Shown piece by piece: positions 16,334 through 23,315 of a stretch of DNA of 42,329 bases (positions are counted from its first letter, which is position 1; each line of letters opens with the position of its first letter). Below the pieces are notes generated by a model that saw only the letters and a list, made by a program, of their open reading frames with translations, had not been told where the DNA came from and did not search any database. Origin of the DNA: a virus; IMG/VR virus record IMGVR_UViG_3300031952_000039, positions 1 through 42,329 of that record, one strand, 5' to 3'. The position numbers and the translations under genes were made by a program.

Positions 16334-16340
16334 TAACTAC
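16334..16340 (-). promoter_or_regulatory. GTAGTTA motif before spike gene
   Basis: ACGTAGTTAAACC on the minus strand ends 7 nt before the spike ATG at 16326. No Shine-Dalgarno in the gap. Confidence 0.5.
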
Positions 16341-16354
16341 GTGCCGAGAAGTCA

Positions 16355-16455
16355 TTGACCGTTCTGCTCTGGTTTGTAATCTGCACTCGAAAGCCCAGTT
16401 GGCGGGCTTGGCATAAATCTTCGGATTCGTGAAATCAGCTGTGGCTGAAGCCAAG
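16355..16455. repeat. Intergenic repeat copy B (divergent regulatory region)
   Basis: About 100 bp, same orientation as copy A (4891-4981) and inverted relative to copy C (23202-23307). It lies between the divergent genes at 16326 (-) and 16474 (+). A 2-bp difference removes the ATG of the short ORF found in A and C, but the frame remains open and ends in ATGA at the spike start. Both hairpins are kept. Confidence 0.75.
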
Positions 16456-16460
16456 ATACC

Positions 16461-16467
16461 GTAGTTA
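16461..16467 (+). promoter_or_regulatory. GTAGTTA motif before 16474 gene
   Basis: GTAGTTACGG, 5 bp after repeat copy B and 6 nt before ATG 16474; matches the arrangement beside copy A. Confidence 0.5.
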
Positions 16468-16473
16468 CGGGGT

Positions 16474-17343
16474 ATGCCAGCGGATTTTTCGACAGTGTCA
16501 CCACCGAAGCGCAGTGCGCGAGCGCGGCCTGTTTCAGTGAGCAAACAGCAAAACCTGTGGGGGAAGAGTATCGACCCACATCGTGTTGACCTGTGGTACG
16601 TGAGTCTGGAAGAAGCGCGTGCAGGTCTGCAATTCGCACTGGAAGACGCGGGAGCAGAGGGCGTTCAATCCCTGCCGGAGATGCTGCCCCAGCACGTCCA
16701 GTCCGTTACGCTGCCGGAACCGGTCAAGATTCGAGCTGAGGCTGTCCGGCGAGAAAGCATTGCGTACCAGATGCCATCGTGGGACGAGCCGCTCGACCCT
16801 GTTTCGGTCACTTTCATTTTGGAAGACACCACTCCAAACCCTGTGCTCACCCTGCTGGAGACGTGGGCCAGTCTGGTCAGGGCAGGTCGCGGGATGCGCA
16901 GCGACAGTGGAGGATTCAGGGGTCAGAGCCTGAAGTTGAACAACAAGTTTGGAATCATCTTTCGGTTCAACATCTACATCTATTTGCTGCAAGGTTCGAC
17001 GGGCCGCATTCAAATCAACACGAATGCCGCGCTCGCGACGGCAGCCCAATCCCAGATAAAACGCAAGGCGCTGGCGCAGATGGGTGATGCGCTGAAAAAG
17101 GAAGCGTCTGCGTGGGGAGACTTTTTCAGTAAAAAGAAGCCGTTGGCCCCGTCGCCGCCGACTGCTCCGCTGCGCGCTCCTGACGCGGATGAGTACTGCG
17201 TGCTGAACGTCGTCAAAACGTGGATGGCGCGCGTGTGGCTCTCGGGGTACAAGGTCAACGAGCTCAGCTACAACAATAATGGCATGGTCACGGTCACCGC
17301 GACGTTCCAAACCGAGTTCTTGAACATGCAGTCAGACACATGA
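16474..17343 (+). CDS. Tube-like baseplate protein (gp54/gp48-type initiator)
   Basis: 289 residues. A tube-fold core is suggested by 'DPHRVDLWYVSLEEA', 'LPQHVQSVTLPEPVKIRAEAV' and 'LDPVSVTFILED', which parallel 'IDLWKVTLMLP...LPF..RTREM' and 'VEIPVRYAF' in the tube protein at 9877. A C-terminal 'KTWMARVWLSGYKVNELSYNNNGMVTVTATFQTEF' is typical of tube-fold ends. T4 gp48/gp54 start tube polymerisation on the baseplate. The gene overlaps the next by ATGA. Family call by internal similarity. Confidence 0.6.
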   Translation: MPADFSTVSPPKRSARARPVSVSKQQNLWGKSIDPHRVDLWYVSLEEARAGLQFALEDAGAEGVQSLPEMLPQHVQSVTLPEPVKIRAEAVRRESIAYQMPSWDEPLDPVSVTFILEDTTPNPVLTLLETWASLVRAGRGMRSDSGGFRGQSLKLNNKFGIIFRFNIYIYLLQGSTGRIQINTNAALATAAQSQIKRKALAQMGDALKKEASAWGDFFSKKKPLAPSPPTAPLRAPDADEYCVLNVVKTWMARVWLSGYKVNELSYNNNGMVTVTATFQTEFLNMQSDT

Positions 17344-18500
17344 GCAAACTCGCTGTCAACAACGCGCAGGCAAAAGTGCTGGCCCGGTTGAGGTCGCCCT
17401 CGGCCCGGCGTGCCTACCTGCTGTTCGGTTTTGCTCGCGAGGGTTTCACCAACCGGGGCTACACGCTGCGGCTGGCTGCGGGTGAAGCTGCGGTCGCTTG
17501 CGGGGCAGGCGTTGTCTACAGCGTGATACAGAAGTCGGCGGACTGGCAGCATTCGGCTGGTGACTTGGATTCCTTTTTTCCGTTCGAGGTCATCATCGAC
17601 CACGGACAGGACATTTTCTCCGTTGTTTCGGGCATGCAATCCACGCGGTTGCAGGTGGGGGTGCCCATCGCTCGTGGCGACCTGATGGGGCCGCTGGTGA
17701 CTGATGAGTGTTTTTTCAGCCTGCGCGTCAGCAGCGTGACTGTCAATCCAGTGGACATCAACCGCCATTTCGTGGCGATGACGGAGCAGCAGGTGCCCGG
17801 ACAGGGGCACAAGCTGCGCTTTGGACCCGACGCCATCGCGCGCTCGCTCGCGGAGGGCGTGGTTTCGCTTGTCTACGGCGGCATACGCTATTTTCAGGAC
17901 ATCAGCCTGAACAGTCCGTTTCTGACCAACATTGATTTCAACGGCGCAGGCAACAAGACAGGCTTGGCCGCCACCGGGCTGACGACGGGAGATTTCTGGA
18001 ATGTATACAGTGCTGGTTCTTTTGCGGTCACGCCCAGTGGCTCTGGCTACGGCTACGGCTACGGCTACTGTACAGGCACCACCTACAGTCGAAATCCACA
18101 GGTGTTTCTCTATAACCACCTGAACGAAAAGACGGCGGTGCGCTTTGAACGGGTGGCTTCGGCCAGCGGCACCGGGGGCAGCAGCAGTCAGTTTGACCCC
18201 ATGCTGTCCACGTGGATTGGAGCCAATGGTGGCACTCCCGAGGAAAACTTTTTTGCCATCAAGGGGCTGCCCGCAGGCAACTACGACCTCTACCTGTATG
18301 CCAACGAGGGCGCGTCATCCACCTTTTACGTGGCTGTAGACAATGGAACGCCCGCCATAAAATCCACGTCTTCCACGGGTACGGCTGCTTTTATTGCCGA
18401 CGCCAACTACGTCAAGTTCTCTGTTTCGGTTGGAAGCAGTTCTTCTGTCAGTGTGAAAGCTTACGGCTATTTAGCCGGACTTCAACTGATGCGAACTTGA
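17340..18500 (+). CDS. Virion protein with C-terminal adhesin-like domain
   Basis: 386 residues, ATG overlapping the previous stop. The first 190 residues are not recognised. Residues c.198-386 ('IDFNGAGNKTGLAATGLTTG', 'DFWNVYSAG', a GYGYGYGY run, 'FFAIKGLPAGNYDLYLYA') follow a jelly-roll-like pattern I associate with bacterial surface and sugar-binding proteins. The repeated GGCTAC codons near 18050 could slip in length by multiples of six. A host-binding or fibre role is inferred. Confidence 0.6.
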   Translation: MSKLAVNNAQAKVLARLRSPSARRAYLLFGFAREGFTNRGYTLRLAAGEAAVACGAGVVYSVIQKSADWQHSAGDLDSFFPFEVIIDHGQDIFSVVSGMQSTRLQVGVPIARGDLMGPLVTDECFFSLRVSSVTVNPVDINRHFVAMTEQQVPGQGHKLRFGPDAIARSLAEGVVSLVYGGIRYFQDISLNSPFLTNIDFNGAGNKTGLAATGLTTGDFWNVYSAGSFAVTPSGSGYGYGYGYCTGTTYSRNPQVFLYNHLNEKTAVRFERVASASGTGGSSSQFDPMLSTWIGANGGTPEENFFAIKGLPAGNYDLYLYANEGASSTFYVAVDNGTPAIKSTSSTGTAAFIADANYVKFSVSVGSSSSVSVKAYGYLAGLQLMRT

Positions 18501-18982
18501 ATATCGTCTGGCACACCTGTCCAACAGTGACGGCCCTGCTCGTGTTACGAGACGCCACGCGTTTTCCGTTGGCCACAGAGGCTGTTCGTTGTTTTCGTGA
18601 GCAAGACTGGCCTTACCTTGACTTGTGTGTCATTAACGCAACTGGAGTGCCACTGGTGCCCGGAGAAATAAGCTTTCCACCGCATAAATCTTTTGAATTT
18701 CTCAAAAAAGTGGCCATTGATTGTGCTGAGGGAGAATGGTGCGTTTGGTGGGCTGACGACTGCTGGTTTGCGCCCGGTTACGTTCGCGCACACATGCGCG
18801 CTGCGGACAAATTGCGCTACACCCAAGCTTGGGAGGTTACTGCGTGCGCGGCAGGCACTGGCCGCGTGACCACGTGCAGAGTCAACAATCTTACAGGATT
18901 CTTCAGGTTTAATCCAAGGCCCAAAGAATGTCACGTTATTGATGGAAGAGAAATGGTTCTTCGCTGGGTGCATGAACATTGA
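18497..18982 (+). CDS. Short GT-A-type glycosyltransferase-like protein
   Basis: 161 residues; TTG start at 18497 overlapping the previous stop (TTGA). It has a GT2-like opening 'TVTALLVLRDATRFPLATEAVRCFREQDWPYLDLCVIN' (in parts), a DxD-like acidic site in WWADDCW, and a short beta region. It is shorter than usual GT2 enzymes. First gene of a glycosyltransferase cassette, less GC-rich by eye than upstream genes. Donor and acceptor unknown. Confidence 0.6.
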   Translation: MNIVWHTCPTVTALLVLRDATRFPLATEAVRCFREQDWPYLDLCVINATGVPLVPGEISFPPHKSFEFLKKVAIDCAEGEWCVWWADDCWFAPGYVRAHMRAADKLRYTQAWEVTACAAGTGRVTTCRVNNLTGFFRFNPRPKECHVIDGREMVLRWVHEH

Positions 18983-20081
18983 ACGTGCCATTAAGCGCTA
19001 CCGTAAGTGTTGGCGAAATCCGGTTCGTCTGGGTAGCGCTGCGTCTGACGTGTCGCGTCCCCTTACATTTGCTGCTGACATCAACAGCTTTACTGGTTAC
19101 GGTTTGCACGCCATCCAAATCATTCGTGACCTGATTGGCATGGGGGTGCAGGTGGCCGTGCGGCCCACCAGTTGCAATGAGTCGTTTGGAGCACTCATCC
19201 CGGCTGATATAAGAGCGCTTTTTGTGCTTGAGTCATCGTTCGCCGAATGGGAACTATTGTTGCATCCTCCTAATTTTCCTCCAACGAGTGGAAAGAAAAC
19301 AGCGTACTTTACCATGTGGGAAGCATCGAGGCTTCCACCCAATGGAGTGTCTGTTTTGAACAAGGCTGAAATTGTGATTGTGCCAAACGTCTGGAATGCC
19401 ACCTGTTTTTCAGCGTGCGGCGTCAATGCTCCTATCAGGGTAGTACCTTTGGGCATGAACACAGAGGTCTATAGGTACAGGCCAAAGAAACAGCACGGGC
19501 CGTTTGTTTTTGGAGCCGCCGGCCGGATGGCACATGGAGGCGTGCGCAAGGGATTGAATGAAGTTATTGACTTGTTTCTCAAGGCATTTCCGAACGAGCC
19601 AGACGTTCGGCTGCATATCAAATGTCACCCGGACTGTCCGCTGGCGGAGATAACGGATGAGCGCATCGTAGCAGTACCTTTGCATCTAAGCGACGCCGAA
19701 TTGGCCGATTGGTACGCTGGATTGGATTGCTTTGTCTCGGCGGCGCGTGCCGAAGGTTGGGGTTTGATGCAGATGCAAGCGATGGCTACAGGACGTGCGC
19801 TTATTTCCGTAAATTTTGGCGGCATCTCAGAATTTTTTGAGCGCGGGACAGGTTATGAAGTGGAATATAGGTTGCGCGGTGCGCGCGATTTTTACGCTAA
19901 TCTTGGAGTTTGGGCGGAACCTGTAGACAAATCGTTCATCGAGGCCATGCGCCAAGCGTATGAGAACCCTTCTGAGTGTTGTCGATTTGGAGTGGCCGCC
20001 GCAAAATCTGTTAAGAATCTAAGCTGGCACCGTGCGAACAAAGCGTTGGCAGTGGTGCTAAAAGAGACAGGAGCTATATGA
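18972..20081 (+). CDS. GT-B glycosyltransferase (GT4-like)
   Basis: 369 residues; ATG at 18972 overlaps the preceding gene by 11 nt. The C-terminal Rossmann half is typical: 'FVFGAAGRMAHGGVRKGLNEVIDLF', 'LHLSDAELADWYAGLDCFVSAARAEGWGL' (in parts) and 'AMATGRALISVNFGGISEFF'. These enzymes transfer sugars from nucleotide donors. The E-x7-E element reads E-GWGLMQM-Q, so the second acidic residue is glutamine here. Part of an overlapping cassette (18497-22653). The target could be host surface glycan, virion or DNA; undetermined. Confidence 0.8.
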   Translation: MNIERAIKRYRKCWRNPVRLGSAASDVSRPLTFAADINSFTGYGLHAIQIIRDLIGMGVQVAVRPTSCNESFGALIPADIRALFVLESSFAEWELLLHPPNFPPTSGKKTAYFTMWEASRLPPNGVSVLNKAEIVIVPNVWNATCFSACGVNAPIRVVPLGMNTEVYRYRPKKQHGPFVFGAAGRMAHGGVRKGLNEVIDLFLKAFPNEPDVRLHIKCHPDCPLAEITDERIVAVPLHLSDAELADWYAGLDCFVSAARAEGWGLMQMQAMATGRALISVNFGGISEFFERGTGYEVEYRLRGARDFYANLGVWAEPVDKSFIEAMRQAYENPSECCRFGVAAAKSVKNLSWHRANKALAVVLKETGAI

Positions 20082-21910
20082 CAAAAATAAATTTTCGTGT
20101 TTACGGGTGGTATGAACCATCCATTTTTCCACTGCTGGGCCGATTGTTGGAACAGGTTGGAAGCGAGGACACGGTGGCGGTTATTGAATCGTCGGAAGGC
20201 ACGCAGCCTGCATGGATTAAAACCTTGAAGGAATTTCAGCGGGTCTACCCTAGACTACAGGTGATAAGCACCGAGTTTCGTGATTGGCAGGTGTTGTACA
20301 CTTTTGCCATCAGCACCGTGCCCGAGGGTGAATGGATGATGGCTCTTGATGCAGACGAGTGGATTTCAAAAGGATTTGTTCAAGCCATTCGAGAAGGTAT
20401 TGATGCCAACGCGGAGACTGACATTTTATCTGTTTTAAGGTGTTATCCAGCAGAGGCAGACTTGTTGAAGGGAGACGAATACGTGCGGGCTAACTGTCAC
20501 ACGCTGGCAGCACCTTACAATCACACGCCTAACAGGCAGAATCGACTCTTAAAACGCGGCGCAGTCTACTTTAAGGGTGCGCGGCATGTCAGTGCTTACG
20601 GCACAAAGGTCAAGAACTTGGATGCGCCAGACGCCATACTCATTCATCCATGCGAAATGCGGGACAAAAAGATGTTTTACAGCCGCTATTCGCGACTTTT
20701 TGTACGACCCACGTCAGCAGTACACGACATGGGTATTTACAATGAAGTTTATGCGGGCAGATGTTATCGAACGCCCCACAAATTTAAGCCTACAGACGTG
20801 GTTGTTGACATTGGAGCGCATGTAGGCTGCTTTAGTGTCCAAGCCCTAGAGGCAGGCGCTGGGCGTGTGATAGCGGTTGAAGCTGACCCAGCTAACGCTG
20901 CTCATTTTCGTCACACTACCGAGGCATGGGACAAAAAGGTGTGTCTGGTAGAAGCGGCTGCATGGCGTTCAGACGTGTGTCCTGCTACCTTGCTTTTTAG
21001 CGCTTTCGACAAAACAAATCCTAAAGCAAACACAGGTGGAGGCACTATATGGTCAAAGGGCATCGAAGTAAAAGCCGTGGCTTTTGACACGTTGCTCTCT
21101 GATGTAGCCGAGGTGGCTTTTCTAAAACTGGATTGCGAAGGGTCTGAATTTCCAATACTCTACACGTCCAAACAACTTGGTAAAGTGAACCGAATAGCGC
21201 TTGAATGGCACACGCATGACCGTCCGTGGTCTGCTGAATTTGGCTGCACACCGAAGGCGCTGGCTTCTTATCTCAGTCAACTTGGATTTGAGGTAAAAAT
21301 AGTAACGGACATTGACCGTAATCTGGGTCTAATCTTTGCAGCTCGCTGGGGTTTTAAGTTTTGGGAATCCTCCAAGGGTGAAGGTGTTGCATGGCACTGT
21401 ATTCAGGACTTGGAAACAGCGCGTGAACTTATTTTGTCAGGTTACAAGAATGACGGTAAATTTCCAGCAGACACTTTTGCCGATGCTCCCAAAGGCGGCA
21501 GTTGGCTCGATTTTGGTTGTGGCTGTGGAAGAAATTTGGGGGTTTTGAAGTCCCTTTGCGACAAGTTGAGTGCTTACGACTACCCGAACATGATTAAACT
21601 GGTGTCGGAAGAACTGGCTGCGAGCGTTACCTTTATCATGTATCCATTGGAAAACATCGTGGACAGCTATGATGTAATCCACGCTTCTCTGGTCTTGCAG
21701 CATTATCCAGAGACAGACTTGCGCAATGCGCTGGCTTTTTTGGCAAAGCGCCTTAACGCCGGGGGCAAACTGCACGTGCAGGGGCGCGGTCATCTGGACA
21801 ACGGTGTGAATATCTGGAAAATAATCGCAGAGTTCTTTCAACCTGTGACTCCAGTTGACGCAGAAGACAGCACTATCCGGCATCAGAGCGTTTACTACGC
21901 TCCCTTGTGA
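20078..21910 (+). CDS. Three-domain glycosyltransferase-FkbM-methyltransferase fusion
   Basis: 610 residues with ATGA overlap at its start and a visible AGGAG-like Shine-Dalgarno (CAGGAGC), rare in this window. Domain 1 (c.1-215): GT2-type, with the DxD in ALDADEWI near residues 89-96. Domain 2 (c.238-430): FkbM-family methyltransferase, 'VVVDIGAHVGCFSVQALEAGAG', 'VIAVEADPANAAHF', 'FLKLDCEGSEFPIL' (in parts). Domain 3 (c.472-600): class I SAM methyltransferase, 'SWLDFGCGCGRNLGVL', 'YDVIHASLVLQHYPETDL'. Together they could add a sugar and methylate it. Activity and target are inferred. Confidence 0.85.
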   Translation: MTKINFRVYGWYEPSIFPLLGRLLEQVGSEDTVAVIESSEGTQPAWIKTLKEFQRVYPRLQVISTEFRDWQVLYTFAISTVPEGEWMMALDADEWISKGFVQAIREGIDANAETDILSVLRCYPAEADLLKGDEYVRANCHTLAAPYNHTPNRQNRLLKRGAVYFKGARHVSAYGTKVKNLDAPDAILIHPCEMRDKKMFYSRYSRLFVRPTSAVHDMGIYNEVYAGRCYRTPHKFKPTDVVVDIGAHVGCFSVQALEAGAGRVIAVEADPANAAHFRHTTEAWDKKVCLVEAAAWRSDVCPATLLFSAFDKTNPKANTGGGTIWSKGIEVKAVAFDTLLSDVAEVAFLKLDCEGSEFPILYTSKQLGKVNRIALEWHTHDRPWSAEFGCTPKALASYLSQLGFEVKIVTDIDRNLGLIFAARWGFKFWESSKGEGVAWHCIQDLETARELILSGYKNDGKFPADTFADAPKGGSWLDFGCGCGRNLGVLKSLCDKLSAYDYPNMIKLVSEELAASVTFIMYPLENIVDSYDVIHASLVLQHYPETDLRNALAFLAKRLNAGGKLHVQGRGHLDNGVNIWKIIAEFFQPVTPVDAEDSTIRHQSVYYAPL

Positions 21911-22653
21911 AAACCATCACGCTTGTTCTGTCAAACCGGTTGCTTTACGCGCGCGAAGTAATTGAATCGCTGCGGTTGAACAACACGCGGGACTACCACT
22001 TGTTTGCGGCCATTGAACCCGGTTATCCAGAGACGCCTGAGCTGGTGGAAATTTGTGAAAAAATAGATTTTCTGCCCACTACCATAAGTGTCAATAAGCA
22101 GCGATTCGGCGTAAACTGGAATAACTACCATGTTTTCAACAAAGTGTTTGAGCAGGGAAGTGATTTTAACGTCGCGCTGGAAGATGATACGGTGCTGTCT
22201 CCCGATGCTCTTAATCTGGCTGACTGGTTTTTTTGTTCACCTGCATGCAGTCATTACGTGCTGTTGAACTTCTACAACTTCAGTTCAGACCACGATTACC
22301 CTTTGAGCGTGGTAGAATACGATTCCATGTTTCCTTGGGCGTGGGCATTCACCCGCCCGATGTACGAGCGCTGGCTTAAACCAGAGTGGATGAACGACTC
22401 TTCTATCTGGGATGCCTCGGTTGAGCGCGTCATGCGCTTAAACAATTTAGTGTCACTTAGGCCCGTGCTTTCGCGCAGCAGAAATATCGGTCGGTGCGGG
22501 GGTACTTATGAGACGCCTGAACACTGGGACACGTGGCACGCTGGACGATGCAGCAGCAACAGGCCATCTTCCTTTGACTTGCAGACTTACCATGTAGCGA
22601 CCAATATAGTCTACAGTGGTTACCCGGAAGTGCGCACAGTTTTACCGGCGTGA
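21907..22653 (+). CDS. GNT-I/GT13-like glycosyltransferase
   Basis: 248 residues; GTG start overlapping the previous stop (GTGA). The DxD region 'FNVALEDDTVLSPDALNLADWFF' and the preceding 'RFGVNWNNYHVFNKVFEQG' follow the GNT-I-like pattern. 'SMFPWAWAFTRPMYERWLKPEW' is a plausible acceptor-side segment. Part of the overlapping cassette. Substrate unknown. Confidence 0.7.
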   Translation: MKTITLVLSNRLLYAREVIESLRLNNTRDYHLFAAIEPGYPETPELVEICEKIDFLPTTISVNKQRFGVNWNNYHVFNKVFEQGSDFNVALEDDTVLSPDALNLADWFFCSPACSHYVLLNFYNFSSDHDYPLSVVEYDSMFPWAWAFTRPMYERWLKPEWMNDSSIWDASVERVMRLNNLVSLRPVLSRSRNIGRCGGTYETPEHWDTWHAGRCSSNRPSSFDLQTYHVATNIVYSGYPEVRTVLPA

Positions 22654-23138
22654 CAGCAATGGAACTCTTCACTTACGCAAGTTACGACCACTATCGGCGT
22701 ATACAGACGGAGACGAATGCGCAGAAGATTGCTAACGTATGGGCGAACAAAGATGATATACGCTTGCTTGCCGACTACTTGAAAACGCATCTTCGTTTTC
22801 TGAAGTTTGGGATATGCCACGGAACGCGTCGGGGGGCAGAACAGGCAGCCGGACCAACAGAACCATTCGGTGCTTCATTTGAAGAGCACAGAGCACTGGT
22901 ACCAGATGGTTACGCGATTCGTGACACTGTTAGCAGCATTTCCACGGTCTGTGGCGAGCACAGAAAACATTTGATTATCACGCAAGCTGGCTGTGCCTTT
23001 AATTTGCCACCGGCACAATCGGCACCATCGGTACCGGAGGCACTGGCTCTGGGCGCTGCGCCTGCCGCGCCGCCCAGTCCATGCCCGTCTGAACCTGCGC
23101 AGTGTGGTCCACCACCGGGGAAGACTTTTCTGCCCTGA
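22650..23138 (+). pseudogene. Truncated SAM-methyltransferase remnant
   Basis: The frame opens with GTG overlapping the previous stop and is open for 162 codons. Residues 1-c.66 match a phage methyltransferase opening I recognise by pattern: 'YRRIQTETNAQKIANVWANKDDIRLLADYLK' (in parts) and FGICHGTRRGAEQ. The expected continuation (an 'IGTEISDTA'-type SAM segment) is missing in every frame. From about 22,850 the sequence becomes low-complexity Pro/Ala and overlaps the minus-strand gene at 22999-23184. Most likely a methyltransferase cut off by recombination, with a random extension. Confidence 0.5.
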
Positions 23139-23184
23139 ATTTGTCGGCGATGCCTATTTTGTCGTACAGCTCGGTTGAGTTCAT
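22999..23184 (-). CDS. Small Pro-rich protein divergent from primase
   Basis: 61 residues, ATG at 23184. The N-terminal half (NSTELYDKIGIADKFRAEKS) is plausibly folded; the C-terminus is repetitive PVPPVPMVPIVPV. Not recognised. Its presence makes repeat copy C lie between divergent genes, as copies A and B do, which supports it being expressed. Confidence 0.45.
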   Translation of the reverse strand: MNSTELYDKIGIADKFRAEKSSPVVDHTAQVQTGMDWAARQAQRPEPVPPVPMVPIVPVAN

Positions 23185-23201
23185 GTTCTATCTACTGCCA
23201 T

Positions 23202-23307
23202 CTTGGCTTCAGCCACAAAATGACTGATTTCACGAATCCGAAGATTTATGCTAAGCCCGCCAACTGGGCTTTCGAGTGCAGATTACAGACCAGAACAGAA
23301 CGGTCAA
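23202..23307. repeat. Intergenic repeat copy C (divergent regulatory region)
   Basis: About 106 bp, inverted relative to copies A and B, between 23184 (-) and the primase start at 23312 (+). It contains the hairpin AAGCCCGCCAACTGGGCTT and the palindrome-like GGCTTCAGCC. It carries CAGAACAGAACGG near the primase side. Confidence 0.75.
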
Positions 23308-23315
23308 GAATATGA
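23220..23315 (+). CDS. Putative leader peptide in repeat copy C
   Basis: 31 codons plus stop: begins MTDFTNPKIYAKPANWAFE, the same as at 4963 (-), and ends with TGA at 23313-23315, overlapping the primase ATG at 23312 (ATGA). The overlap favours translation coupled to the primase gene. It could instead be a by-product of a conserved nucleic-acid element. Confidence 0.4.
   Translation: MTDFTNPKIYAKPANWAFECRLQTRTERSRI

Noticed and set aside
22121-22127. GTAGTTA on the minus strand within the GNT-I-like gene
   Set aside because: No minus-strand gene lies downstream; chance occurrence.
4891-23307. The three-copy repeat as an insertion sequence or CRISPR
   Set aside because: No transposase, no target duplication, only three dispersed copies and no spacers; position between divergent genes fits regulation better.
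23276-23311. GTG 23276 as primase start
   Set aside because: It lies inside the repeated element and adds 12 residues of no family character; ATG 23312 coincides with the ATGA overlap.
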